From: an uncultured Lachnospiraceae bacterium
GTDB lineage: Bacteria; Bacillota; Clostridia; Lachnospirales; Lachnospiraceae
Reading direction: 5' to 3'
Assembly: GCA_949740725.1 (NCBI GenBank)
Contig: CATJIO010000182.1
Span: 25,518-89,517, forward strand
DNA length: 64,000 nt
Below the pieces are notes generated by a model, which did not search any database, was not told where the DNA came from, and saw nothing but the letters and a program-made list of their open reading frames with translations. Positions 7,714-16,266 of the stretch are shown here, in pieces (the first letter of the stretch is position 1; each line of letters begins with the position of its first letter). The translations under genes and the position numbers were made by a program.

Positions 7714-9235
7714 GTTCTGATAAATATTGGCTGGCATCCTTAAAAAAGCTTGCAATGATGAGCATAAGAATGATGCCAATAGGGAAGGCGGCGATAATGG
7801 ATACGCTCTGTAGATTGGTCATGGAGCTGTCATTAAAGATTAGGGCGATGGGGAATAGGATCAAAAGCACTGCCCAAAACAGCTTTACGCTTCTAGCCGG
7901 TTCTTCGCCTTCTTGCAGTTCTTTGTAGGAATAGGTGGAGGCGACCATGGTCAAGGCATCAAAGGAAGTAGAGTAAAAGGCGATCATGGTCAAGGCAAGA
8001 AGGATCAATCCAAGTTTTTCGAAGGGCAGTGTCTGAAGCAGTAAAAGAATGGATTGGTACAGGTCTTGAGAGGCTCCATAAAACCCCATAAGATCTAGCT
8101 GGCCGTGGACCTGTATGCCCAGCCCATAATTACCAAGAATGATGAAGGAGGAAAAAGTACCGGATAAACCCCAGAAATACCCCTCCAGGATTGTTTGCCG
8201 GATGGTTCGCCCACGGCTGATGGAACCGATAAAAAATGGAGTGGCAACACACCATACCATCCAGTAAGCCCAATAAAAGATGGTCCAGTTCTGGGGAAAG
8301 GAGGAAGTGCGTAGAGCGTCCGTCCAGGTGGAGAGACCGATAAAGTTCTGAGCCAGGTTTCCCAAAGCGGTGATACCAGTTTCCACAATATAACGAGCCT
8401 GATTGCCACCGATTAATACATAGAGAAGAAGCACAAAAAATAAGTAGGTGCAGGAGGCTGCCAGCTTTGCCACGCCCTTCATGCCGAAATATACGGTGAC
8501 AGTATAGGTGATTCCGATGATTAAAAGAATAGCGATGGTGAGGAAATGGGACTGGTGGATTTGAAATACCACACTAATAGCCAGGGACAGCAGCGGCGTA
8601 GCCAGGGAAAAGGTAGTGGCTGTTCCTGCCAGCAGGGCAATGACTGCGATTAAATCAATCACCCGCCCTGGAATATGATCTACCTGATTACCCAGCAGGG
8701 GACGGCAGGCCTCTGAATATTTCTGCTTTGTCTGCTTGCGGACGTGAAGCATAAAGCCAAAGGCAGTGGCCAGCACCAGATAAAAGCTCCAGGGAATCGG
8801 ACCCCAGTGAAATAAGGGGTAGGTGGAGGCCCAATCCTGGACAGAGCCCATGTCCGCAATGCGAGGCTCGCCTGCATACAAAATCCACTCACAGAGAGAG
8901 TAAAACACAATATCAGCAGCAAGGCCGGCAGTAAACATCATGGAACCCCACTGAAAAGAGGTGTAGTCCGGCTTTTCTGTATTGCCAAGGCGGATCTGGC
9001 CATATCTGGAGAAGGCGATATAAAGAGAACAGAGGAAGACGCCTAGCCCGATGATAAGGTAATAGCTTCCCAGCTGATCCCCTAGAAAAAAGCGAATAGA
9101 ATTTAAAATTAAAGTGGAGCTCTCTGGATAAAGTAAAAAGAGGATACACAAAAGGATAATTGCGACCAGGGGGATCAAGGTGGTGATCCAATCCAGGCGT
9201 TTTTTTAATTGACGGTATGGATGATTTTCGTTCAT
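7694..9235 (-). CDS. BCCT family betaine/carnitine/choline transporter
   Basis: 513 residues with about 12 hydrophobic helices. BCCT features include the family-typical aromatic-rich segments in the middle of the protein (FHWGPIPWSFYLVLATAFG; TIFYWAYWMVWCVATPFFIGSISRGRTIR) and the late SFDALTMVASTYSYKELQEGEEP. The start ATG at 9235 follows a strong GGAGG at -10. It would import quaternary ammonium compounds (glycine betaine, choline or carnitine), either as osmoprotectants or as growth substrates. No choline or carnitine enzymes are adjacent, so the substrate is open. Transcribed leftwards alone, with a long inverted repeat in its promoter region. Confidence 0.92.
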   Translation of the reverse strand: MNENHPYRQLKKRLDWITTLIPLVAIILLCILFLLYPESSTLILNSIRFFLGDQLGSYYLIIGLGVFLCSLYIAFSRYGQIRLGNTEKPDYTSFQWGSMMFTAGLAADIVFYSLCEWILYAGEPRIADMGSVQDWASTYPLFHWGPIPWSFYLVLATAFGFMLHVRKQTKQKYSEACRPLLGNQVDHIPGRVIDLIAVIALLAGTATTFSLATPLLSLAISVVFQIHQSHFLTIAILLIIGITYTVTVYFGMKGVAKLAASCTYLFFVLLLYVLIGGNQARYIVETGITALGNLAQNFIGLSTWTDALRTSSFPQNWTIFYWAYWMVWCVATPFFIGSISRGRTIRQTILEGYFWGLSGTFSSFIILGNYGLGIQVHGQLDLMGFYGASQDLYQSILLLLQTLPFEKLGLILLALTMIAFYSTSFDALTMVASTYSYKELQEGEEPARSVKLFWAVLLILFPIALIFNDSSMTNLQSVSIIAAFPIGIILMLIIASFFKDASQYLSEQKNHPS

Positions 9236-9260
9236 AAATCGGCCTCCTGCTTTAGTTGTG

Positions 9261-9296
9261 TGTTCAAAAAAATATAATATTTTAATATATTGAACA
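9261..9296. promoter_or_regulatory. AT-rich inverted repeat upstream of the BCCT gene (candidate operator)
   Basis: TGTTCAA at 9261-9267 is mirrored by TTGAACA at 9290-9296, with mostly self-complementary A/T sequence between. It lies 26-61 bp upstream of the BCCT start, where an operator or promoter would be expected. No regulator is encoded next to it. Confidence 0.4.
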
Positions 9297-9365
9297 TGAT
9301 AGCATGAGGCGAAAAAAAAAGCAAGTGAAATTTGTGAAGATTTTCTGACAATTTTTCAAAAACCC

Positions 9366-9394
9366 TATTCAAATGGAACCGGTTCGGATATAAT
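9366..9394 (+). promoter_or_regulatory. Promoter of the lipoprotein-MBL operon, with embedded palindrome
   Basis: TATTCA at 9366-9371, 17-bp spacer, TATAAT at 9389-9394. A perfect palindrome GAACCGGTTC (9376-9385) lies exactly between the -35 and -10 boxes, and ACACTA/TAGTGT (9395-9414) forms a second inverted repeat just downstream. Either could be a repressor site. Confidence 0.5.
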
Positions 9395-9487
9395 ACACTA
9401 TTGTTATCTAGTGTAAATACTAGTTTATGAGGCTTGATGAGAGCGCAGAGAGAAAGCGAATCAATAAGACAAGAGAGGATGAGGAAA

Positions 9488-10006
9488 ATGAGAAAGATGC
9501 TTCTTGCGGCAGCTATGAGCTGCATTGTGGTACTGTCTGTCGGGTGTACTCAAAGTACGATTTTAGATCCAGAGGTAAAGGCACAGCCGGATTTTTCCAT
9601 TGTAACCGATGTAGAGTTAGAGTGGAATCAGGTCAGTGATGATCTGATGGGCTACTATGAGGACTCTGAGGAATATCCTGGACTTTTAACCTTTAATTTT
9701 TCCCATAAGGACGAGGAGAAGCGGATCATCGCTCAGCTGTTTGTGGATACGACGGAAGTAGAGGGGGAAAAGGCCGCCCAATATGCCGCGACCCTGATAA
9801 AAAATCTTAATGACTGCATCGCGATCCAGAATAACTCCCTGGCTAAAGCGGATGAAAGTCATTATGGCGGATTCTTTGACGATTACAGCTTTACGGTTCA
9901 GGTGATGCCGGAAGACGGCATGGAGGATGAGAGCACCTGGTTGGTAAATATGACCGTTCCTGCAGGTGAGCATTTACCTGTGGTTCCTTTAGAAGGAAAA
10001 GAATAG
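9488..10006 (+). CDS. Putative lipoprotein of unknown function
   Basis: 172 residues from ATG 9488, preceded by GAGAGGATGAGG; the longer frames from 9427 and 9434 have no such signal. The N-terminus (MRKMLLAAAMSCIVVLSVGC) is a short basic and hydrophobic signal ending in a cysteine, consistent with a lipoprotein, although the lipobox (LSVGC) is not canonical. The mature part is acidic with no recognised domain. It is followed after 16 bp by an exported MBL-fold protein, so the two probably work together outside the membrane. Confidence 0.65.
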   Translation: MRKMLLAAAMSCIVVLSVGCTQSTILDPEVKAQPDFSIVTDVELEWNQVSDDLMGYYEDSEEYPGLLTFNFSHKDEEKRIIAQLFVDTTEVEGEKAAQYAATLIKNLNDCIAIQNNSLAKADESHYGGFFDDYSFTVQVMPEDGMEDESTWLVNMTVPAGEHLPVVPLEGKE

Positions 10007-10022
10007 TAAGAGGGGTAGAGAG

Positions 10023-11180
10023 ATGAACAGATGGATTCAGTATACGAAGAAGGTATGCATGCTGGCGTTTATCGCCATGGCAGTTCCCTCTAGCTACGAG
10101 ATGCTACGCAACGAAGCAGGATTACTTCCTTACAGAGAGGCAATAGAGGGAATTGTTTCAGATGAGTATATAATCAAAAAGCAAGGTGTGATGCTGATGG
10201 ATGTGTCCACCGTTCCGACCAATACCCTGGCCGGGACCGAACCTGGCAGCCAGAGCAATACAGGAACCAGAGTAATTCGGGCTTCTGGCTCCTCCGGGGG
10301 AAAAAATGTGGGCCCAGGAACAGAGTATACTCCGGTGATGACCGTTTCAGAGCCCATTGTTGGATACCTGGGAGGCTCGAAAATCACCCTTCTGGCGAAT
10401 CAGTCAACCAGCCAGATGTTGTCCGTACTGATCGAGACGAATCAGGGAAAGATAATTATGTTGGATGGTGGAACCCCGGAAGATACGACCCATCTTGTAC
10501 AAACGCTGGCCGCCAAGGGGAGCCATGTGGATACCTGGCTGATTACCCATCCCCACTCGGATCATGTAGGCGCCCTAAATGAGATTCTGAACCATCCGGA
10601 GTATGGAGTTACCGTCGATCACGTTTACTTTTCCTTTGCAGGCTTAAGTTGGTACCAGGAATATGAACCAGGCCGGGCCGATATGGTAGCAAAGATCATG
10701 ACATCACTCTCCCTGCAGCCTCAAGAGAAGGTGCATGGTGACATCTACAGAGGCCAGGAGATCTGGGTGGATAATATAAAGATTACTGTGATGAACCAGC
10801 CTTATCTCCAGGCAAACAATTCCATCAATAATAGCTCTGTGGCGTATATGCTGGATATTAATGGGAAAAAGGCTTTATTCTTGGGAGATATGGGGGTGGA
10901 GACTGGAAAGCAATTCCTGGCGGATCATACTCCAGAGGAGCTGAAATGCGACATTGTTCAGATGGCTCATCACGGCCAGGATGGGGTGGGATTGGAGGTT
11001 TATCAGGTTCTTCAGCCTCAGATCTGTTTGTGGGGCGCGCCGGACTGGCTGTGGAATAATGACAGCGGGAGCGGTACAGATTCTGGAAAGTGGAAGACCA
11101 TAGAAACCAGGAAGTGGATGGCTCAGCTGGGAGTACCTTACCATGTATGCATTAAGGACGGAGACCAGATAATACAGTAG
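10023..11180 (+). CDS. Exported MBL-fold metallohydrolase (ComEC C-terminal-like)
   Basis: 385 residues. The N-terminus (about residues 8-25) is a signal or anchor. A linker rich in Thr, Ser and Gly follows (about 65-105), then a metallo-beta-lactamase domain: MLDGGTPEDTTHLV, the zinc motif THPHSDHVGAL (HxHxDH), FLGDMGVETGKQFL and MAHHGQDG. This layout resembles the soluble hydrolase domain of ComEC without its channel. Action outside the cell on a phosphodiester such as DNA is possible; the substrate is unknown. It forms a two-gene operon with the upstream lipoprotein. Confidence 0.82.
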   Translation: MNRWIQYTKKVCMLAFIAMAVPSSYEMLRNEAGLLPYREAIEGIVSDEYIIKKQGVMLMDVSTVPTNTLAGTEPGSQSNTGTRVIRASGSSGGKNVGPGTEYTPVMTVSEPIVGYLGGSKITLLANQSTSQMLSVLIETNQGKIIMLDGGTPEDTTHLVQTLAAKGSHVDTWLITHPHSDHVGALNEILNHPEYGVTVDHVYFSFAGLSWYQEYEPGRADMVAKIMTSLSLQPQEKVHGDIYRGQEIWVDNIKITVMNQPYLQANNSINNSSVAYMLDINGKKALFLGDMGVETGKQFLADHTPEELKCDIVQMAHHGQDGVGLEVYQVLQPQICLWGAPDWLWNNDSGSGTDSGKWKTIETRKWMAQLGVPYHVCIKDGDQIIQ

Positions 11181-11213
11181 GCCGGCCTTCAAAAATATAT
11201 AGTTGGAAATGAC

Positions 11214-11247
11214 TCAGGCGCAGGAAGCTTATGCTTCCCGCGCCTGA
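11214..11247. terminator. Strong hairpin between convergent genes (likely bidirectional terminator)
   Basis: TCAGGCGCAGGAAGC (11214-11228) pairs with GCTTCCCGCGCCTGA (11233-11247) over a 4-nt loop, with one mismatch. There is no long T run on either side, so termination strength is uncertain. The position between two converging genes fits. Confidence 0.55.
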
Positions 11248-11265
11248 AGCCGATCATCCGAAAGC

Positions 11266-12252
11266 TTAAAAGGGCAGATCAACAACGGTGAGCCCGCTGT
11301 GGTAGGAATAATTCCCCAGCTCTTCTAGCAGAGCAGGAAAATGATCCTCCAAAAGTTCATTTTTTGTCAAGGCGGCATTCAGGTAGTAATAGATCAAGCT
11401 GCATTTTCCCAGGCATTGGCGGAAGAGCTGAGGAAAGGATGCCGTGCTGGCCAGGGAAGGGTCCCAGGGATTGGTCCAGACCTGATGAGCGGAATTTAAG
11501 CTCTCACGGGGATTTTCCACCTCATCAGTGACCAGCTTTTGGGAAGCGACCGGGTTTTTTAAAAAGATCGATTCCACAAAAGCAATTTTATTTTTTTTCT
11601 TTCCCTGGGGGTCAGCCAGGGTGCGGCAGCCGAACCGGAGCGCCAGGATAGAGCGATGGACCATCCGGGAAGATACCTGGTAATTATTCCGATAGGTGAG
11701 AGGATAATAAGCCTCATTAATGCATTCTGCCAGAAAGCGGGAGATGAATTGGATTTCCTGGCCATTCAGGCAAATGGTGGCTGCCTGGTTAAATTGGGAA
11801 GGTTTTTTCTTTTTGTATTTGGCCAGGAGCAAGGCATCTAAATCGTTCTCCAGCAGGGCGTGACACCCATGGGCCTGGGAGGAGGGATTTGCCGGATTGT
11901 AGCGAATCCGCCCATAGACAAAGGGGTGACAGATATAATCGCCGATATAGTGGCAGAAAAAGCCGGCCATGTAGGCTACGCCCTGCTCTCTCTGCTGGCG
12001 GGAAGATATGGTGCTTAAATGGTTTAAGCAGCAGGAGAAAAAGTCATTTACATGATGCTCATGCATATAAGAGCCTACGTTCCGATAATCCCGGTGCCGC
12101 AGAACCGGGATATTATAGAAAAACATATCCGGTCCCTGGAGCCCTAACTGGTAGAGCCATCGGTATTTCGAGATGATGTATTTTAACTGATTCATCGGAA
12201 GATCGTTAAAGGCCTTCATGCCAAGGATATAATGTGTAGTAAAACCAGGCAA
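11266..12252 (-). CDS. Zinc-dependent phospholipase C family protein
   Basis: Start taken as TTG 12252 (MPGFTTHYILG), which follows AAAGAGGTGAT and matches where the family normally begins; the frame extends 17 codons further upstream to an ATG at 12303. 328 residues. The N-terminal pattern GFTTHYILGMKAF, YQLGLQGPDMFFYN, GSYMHEHHVNDFF and GVAYMAGFFCHYIGDYICHPFVYGRI carries the His and Asp metal ligands typical of zinc-dependent PLC-like proteins common in Clostridia. No signal peptide is visible, so it is probably cytosolic and its real substrate is unclear. Monocistronic. Confidence 0.82.
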   Translation of the reverse strand: MPGFTTHYILGMKAFNDLPMNQLKYIISKYRWLYQLGLQGPDMFFYNIPVLRHRDYRNVGSYMHEHHVNDFFSCCLNHLSTISSRQQREQGVAYMAGFFCHYIGDYICHPFVYGRIRYNPANPSSQAHGCHALLENDLDALLLAKYKKKKPSQFNQAATICLNGQEIQFISRFLAECINEAYYPLTYRNNYQVSSRMVHRSILALRFGCRTLADPQGKKKNKIAFVESIFLKNPVASQKLVTDEVENPRESLNSAHQVWTNPWDPSLASTASFPQLFRQCLGKCSLIYYYLNAALTKNELLEDHFPALLEELGNYSYHSGLTVVDLPF

Positions 12253-12426
12253 GGGATCACCTCTTTCCACAATAATGTTATGTTGTTGATTTAAGTATAA
12301 CATTGATCGGACAAAAATGATAGAACGAGCAGCTGATTTTTCGTAATAATATCTTTCCTAGAGCCATAGAGTGTGGAAATAGGCCAGCTGAGTATGGCCA
12401 AATTGGGAAAGGATAGGAAGGCGAAA

Positions 12427-13779
12427 ATGGGAATGCTGGAAGGGGTTCACAGGATTGTGTGGGGGCCGTGGCTGATGGTACTATTTCTGGCGGCAGGGAT
12501 GAGGTATACGGTTCAGGGCCGCGGATTTCAGCTGCGTGGATTTAGAAAATGGTGGAAGGCAACGGCAGGGGATTTGCTGCGAAAGAGGTCAGGCGCGGAG
12601 GGAACCTCAAGAAAGGAGCAGCTTCGGACCGCCTGCACAGCGCTGGCTGCCACTGTGGGGACAGGGAATATCGTAGGGGTGGCGACGGCTATCACCTGTG
12701 GAGGTCCCGGGGCTCTTTTTTGGATGTGGGTGTCTGCCTTTGTGGGGATGGCGACAGCCTATGGCGAGGTATATCTGGGGACGGCCAGCCGGTTTCAGGG
12801 GAAGAAGGGAGAGGCGATTTGCGGTCCCTTCGTGTACCTAGAACGGATGGCAGGTCAACCAGGTTTGGCACTATTTTACGCCGGATTGTGCGTGCTCTGC
12901 TCTCTGGGAATGGGATCCATGGTTCAGGCTAATTCCCTGGCAGAGACGGCCAGATATTCCTTCCATATTCCCGCAGGATGGATGGCCATCCTTCTGTGTG
13001 CGTTGGTTGTCTGGATTATCCGTGGAGGAGGAAAGGGGATCCAGGAGGCATCTGCTGCGCTGGTTCCCTTTTCCGCGGGCTTGTATCTCTTTTGTGCTGT
13101 CGCTGTGATTTTCCTTGGAAGGGCCAGTCTGGGGGAGGTCTTGAAGGATATTTTTCAGGATGCATTTCAACTTCGGGCGGCGGCCGGCGGTGGGGCCGGG
13201 TATGGAGTCAGCCAGGCGCTCCGTTATGGTCTGGCCAGAGGTGTGTTCTCCAATGAAGCTGGTCTGGGAAGCCTGGCGGTTCTCCATGGGGATTCGCCAG
13301 GCCAGGATCCTGCGCTTCAAGGAATGTGGGCTATATTTGAAGTGTTTTTTGATACCATTGTAGTATGCACCTTAACTGGTCTTGCGATTCTGTGCAGCAT
13401 AAAGGAATATGAGGTTGACTTGGGACTGTCCGGGGCGGCCTTGGCCTCCTGGTGCTTTTCTAAATATTTTGGAAGTCTGGGTGGTAAACTAGTGTCGGCC
13501 TCTCTGATTATGTTTGCCTTTGCCACAATCATTGCCTGGTACTATCTGGGAAGTCAGGCGCTCCGCTATCTCCTCCTTCGGGCCAGATGGACAAAACACG
13601 GTTTCCCTTTGGCACGTCTCTACCAATGGGCATATCTGTTGGCAGTGGGAACGGGGTGTGTGTTATCCATGGGAAAGGTTTGGCTGTTTTCGGATATTTT
13701 AAATGGGCTTTTAGCCTTGCCTAATCTGGCAGCCCTCTTTCTCCTGGCTAGAGAGGTAAAATTTCCTGAAGCCCCTTGA
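12427..13779 (+). CDS. AGCS family sodium:alanine symporter
   Basis: 450 residues from ATG 12427 (AGGAAGG 5 nt upstream); ATG 12433 and the longer frame from GTG 12373 are alternatives. Around 10-11 hydrophobic helices. The family signature is near-perfect: AATVGTGNIVGVATAITCGGPGALFWMW, then VSAFVGMATAYGEVYLGT; later RGVFSNEAGLGS is the conserved mid-protein motif. It would import alanine or glycine with sodium. The stop codon lies inside the -35 box of the next gene's promoter. Confidence 0.92.
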   Translation: MGMLEGVHRIVWGPWLMVLFLAAGMRYTVQGRGFQLRGFRKWWKATAGDLLRKRSGAEGTSRKEQLRTACTALAATVGTGNIVGVATAITCGGPGALFWMWVSAFVGMATAYGEVYLGTASRFQGKKGEAICGPFVYLERMAGQPGLALFYAGLCVLCSLGMGSMVQANSLAETARYSFHIPAGWMAILLCALVVWIIRGGGKGIQEASAALVPFSAGLYLFCAVAVIFLGRASLGEVLKDIFQDAFQLRAAAGGGAGYGVSQALRYGLARGVFSNEAGLGSLAVLHGDSPGQDPALQGMWAIFEVFFDTIVVCTLTGLAILCSIKEYEVDLGLSGAALASWCFSKYFGSLGGKLVSASLIMFAFATIIAWYYLGSQALRYLLLRARWTKHGFPLARLYQWAYLLAVGTGCVLSMGKVWLFSDILNGLLALPNLAALFLLAREVKFPEAP

Positions 13780-13804
13780 CAAAGAAAAGACGCCTCCCTA
13801 TACT
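13776..13804 (+). promoter_or_regulatory. Sigma-A promoter of the Ca/Na antiporter gene
   Basis: TTGACA at 13776-13781 (overlapping the stop codon of the symporter gene), 17-bp spacer, TATACT at 13799-13804. The -35 matches the consensus exactly. It shows the antiporter can be transcribed independently. Confidence 0.82.
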
Positions 13805-13850
13805 GAGATTTATGATTTGCCAAAAGATAAGTAGACAAAGGGGATATCAA

Positions 13851-14786
13851 ATGACAATGTATATGCTTTTGCTGGTTGGTTTTTTCTTATTAATTAAAGG
13901 CGCGGATTACTTTGTGGAGGGGAGTTCCTCTATTGCTAAGCTGCTACGAATCCCTACAGTGGTCATCGGTCTGACGGTTATCGCTCTGGGTACCAGCATG
14001 CCGGAGATGGCGGTAAGCGTCACAGCGGCCATAACAGGGAATAATGATATTGCTGTGAGCAATGTGATCGGATCAAATTTATTTAACCTGCTGGTTGTGG
14101 TGGGGGCATGCGGTGTGGCGATGAGGCTGCCGGTAGACAGGACGATTTTAAGGCGGGATTTACCAGTCTCCATCGGAATTACCCTACTCCTGCTTTTGCT
14201 ATGCTATTTTGACCACAAGGTAGGACGGCTTGAGGGAGTGCTGCTGTTTGGTATTCTGATCCTGTACCTGCTGTATATTATTCATCATGCGTTACGGCAT
14301 AGAGAGCCGGAACTGGAGGAGGCGATCCGAGGGATTCGCCGTTCGCCTTTGGTCAGCGTTGCTTTCATTATCGGAGGGCTCATAGCTATCGTGATAGGTG
14401 GGGATCTGGTGGTAGATAATGCACGCCGGATTGCGGAGGCCTTTGGGCTAAGCCAGACGCTGATTGGTCTGACCATCGTAGCCATGGGAACATCTCTGCC
14501 GGAGCTGGTCACTTCAGTGGTGGCGGCGAAAAAGGGAGAAAATGATATGGCTATGGGGAATGTGATCGGATCAAATATTTTTAATATCCTCTCTGTGTTA
14601 GGACTTTCTGCAGCGATTCACCCAGTAGCGGTGGCAAGAGAGTCTGTCAGTGATATGGCGATTCTGCTGGTGAGCAGCACGGTGGTTTGGTTGTTTTCCT
14701 GGAGGAAACAGTCTGTCGGCCGTCTGACCTCCGTGGGAATGCTGGCGGTGTATGCTATATATACAGTGTATATCGCTCTCCGCTGA
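13851..14786 (+). CDS. Calcium/sodium antiporter (CaCA family, YrbG-like)
   Basis: 311 residues from ATG 13851 (AAAGGGGAT upstream); the frame from 13776 starts before the promoter and is rejected. Two homologous halves each carry the alpha-repeat signature: GLTVIALGTSMPEMAVSV ... NDIAVSNVIGSNLFNLL and GLTIVAMGTSLPELVTSV ... NDMAMGNVIGSNIFNIL. These are the ion-binding alpha-1 and alpha-2 regions. Roughly ten membrane helices. It would exchange Na+ for Ca2+ at the cell membrane. Confidence 0.93.
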   Translation: MTMYMLLLVGFFLLIKGADYFVEGSSSIAKLLRIPTVVIGLTVIALGTSMPEMAVSVTAAITGNNDIAVSNVIGSNLFNLLVVVGACGVAMRLPVDRTILRRDLPVSIGITLLLLLLCYFDHKVGRLEGVLLFGILILYLLYIIHHALRHREPELEEAIRGIRRSPLVSVAFIIGGLIAIVIGGDLVVDNARRIAEAFGLSQTLIGLTIVAMGTSLPELVTSVVAAKKGENDMAMGNVIGSNIFNILSVLGLSAAIHPVAVARESVSDMAILLVSSTVVWLFSWRKQSVGRLTSVGMLAVYAIYTVYIALR

Positions 14787-14914
14787 TAACTGCTCAGATT
14801 CCCTGTTCTCCCTGGCCCTGCGTTTAACATGAATCATGAGGTCAATGTGCTAGAGCTGTTTTGCGCATCATAAAATATAAGAAAAGAGCGTAGGTGCACA
14901 GGAGGATAATGGGG

Positions 14915-15715
14915 ATGAAGAGCTGGAACCGGATAGCTTCACGAGCTGCGGAAAACGGTGTGTTTTGGATGATTATTTTTCTAGGGACTATTGGTGTTTT
15001 GTCCCTTTTTTCGGCCGGCCGTCAGGCCATCCGAGCGGGAAGCGAGAAAGTGCGGGCCATAGCCGAGGGAAGGAATCACAAATGTGGGGATGAAATGCTT
15101 CCTATCTGCAGCGTGGAAAATGGAAATCGGCAGATATCTTTGACCTTTGAATTATCCGGAGATATAGGTAGAGGGTTGGAAAGGGTGCTGGAGGTATTGG
15201 CTGAGCAGGGAGAGACAGCCTCCTTTTTTGCAGCGGAGGACTGGATGTTTGGACACCCACGGGAAAGAGAGGCAATCCTTGCAGGCGGACACGATCTGGG
15301 GGTGTTGGGAAAAGGCGGCAGGGCTGCAGAGGAACTGGGGATATTTAACCGCCAGCTGGATTATGGACAGGGGAGTATGGGCTTATTCCGTCCTTTTCAG
15401 GGGAAATTTGATGATGGACTGATTACCTCAGTATGTGGGATGGGGTATTATCCGGTGTGCTGGGATGTGGACTCAGAGGACTGGAAGGATTATGGGGTAG
15501 AAGCGGTGGCACGCCAGGTGCTGGAGAATGATAAGTTAAAGAATGGAAGCATTATCCGGTTCCATGGAGGGGCCAGGTATACGCCTCAGGCTCTGGAGGA
15601 GATTATTCCAGGACTGAAGGAAATGGGTTATGAGCTGACACCACTCTCTGGGCTGGTGATTCCGGAAAACTATCGCTTGACCCAGGAGGGGCGGCAGGAG
15701 CAAAAGATACAATAA
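14915..15715 (+). CDS. Membrane-anchored polysaccharide deacetylase-like protein, active site degenerate
   Basis: 266 residues from ATG 14915, 9 nt after GGAGG; GTG 14894 and ATG 14909 are weaker. One signal anchor at about residues 16-34, then a NodB-like domain outside the membrane. All five NodB motif positions can be placed but the metal ligands are gone. Motif 1, normally TFDDG, is TFELSGD (77-83). Motif 2, normally HxxxH, is GHDLGVLGKGG (125-135), keeping one His. Motif 3 is FRPFQGKFD, motif 4 WDVDSEDW and motif 5 GSIIRFHGG. It may bind peptidoglycan or another glycan rather than deacetylate it. The next gene is 26 bp downstream. Confidence 0.72.
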   Translation: MKSWNRIASRAAENGVFWMIIFLGTIGVLSLFSAGRQAIRAGSEKVRAIAEGRNHKCGDEMLPICSVENGNRQISLTFELSGDIGRGLERVLEVLAEQGETASFFAAEDWMFGHPREREAILAGGHDLGVLGKGGRAAEELGIFNRQLDYGQGSMGLFRPFQGKFDDGLITSVCGMGYYPVCWDVDSEDWKDYGVEAVARQVLENDKLKNGSIIRFHGGARYTPQALEEIIPGLKEMGYELTPLSGLVIPENYRLTQEGRQEQKIQ

Positions 15716-15741
15716 GTCATGTACAAGAGAGAAAGAGAGAG

Positions 15742-16266
15742 ATGATGAAAAAATCAGGAAAGCAGTTAATTGTGATCAATGGGAGAGGCGGAGTGGGAAA
15801 GGATACCCTGTGCGACTTTGCCGGAAAATACTATCGGGTGAGAAATGTTTCCTCCATCACCCCCATCAAGGAAATTGCTGCGGTCTATGGATGGAAGGGG
15901 GAGAAAACTCCGAAGGCCAGGAAATTCCTGGCCGATTTAAAGGAGGCATTCACCCAGTATAATGATCTGCCGACCCGGTATGTTCTGGAACAGTATCAGG
16001 AATTCCTGGACGGGGAAGAGGAAGTGATGTTCGCCCACATCCGGGAAGGACGGGAGATAGACAAGTTGAAGGCACAGCTTTCGGGCAACTGCATCACCCT
16101 TTTAGTGAGACGCCCCTTAGAGGGGGTGGAAGCATGGGGAAATGCGGCGGATGACAGAGCGGAACAGTATTCGTATGATTATATCTATAACAATACGAAG
16201 ACACTTTTGGAAGCAGAGAAGGATTTCCTCTCCTTTTTAAAGAAAATCCTTAAGGAGAGGGGCTGA
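15742..16266 (+). CDS. P-loop kinase-like protein (AAA/deoxynucleotide kinase type)
   Basis: 174 residues, ATG 15742 or 15745, weak purine-rich Shine-Dalgarno AGAGAGAGA. The N-terminal VINGRGGVGKDTLCDFA is a Walker A motif of the GxxGxGKD type seen in shikimate, gluconate and phage deoxynucleoside monophosphate kinases. Later parts include RYVLEQYQEFL, VMFAHIREGREIDKL (possible Walker B and lid region) and LLVRRPLEG. The substrate is not recognisable. It shares the operon with the deacetylase-like gene and overlaps the 3' end of the convergent SIR2 gene by 17 bp. Confidence 0.6.
   Translation: MMKKSGKQLIVINGRGGVGKDTLCDFAGKYYRVRNVSSITPIKEIAAVYGWKGEKTPKARKFLADLKEAFTQYNDLPTRYVLEQYQEFLDGEEEVMFAHIREGREIDKLKAQLSGNCITLLVRRPLEGVEAWGNAADDRAEQYSYDYIYNNTKTLLEAEKDFLSFLKKILKERG

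Noticed and set aside
12549..12932. Second open frame inside the AGCS symporter gene
   Set aside because: It lies in another frame of a gene with a complete and conserved family signature. Its composition (Gly/Arg-rich) is that of a frame shadow.
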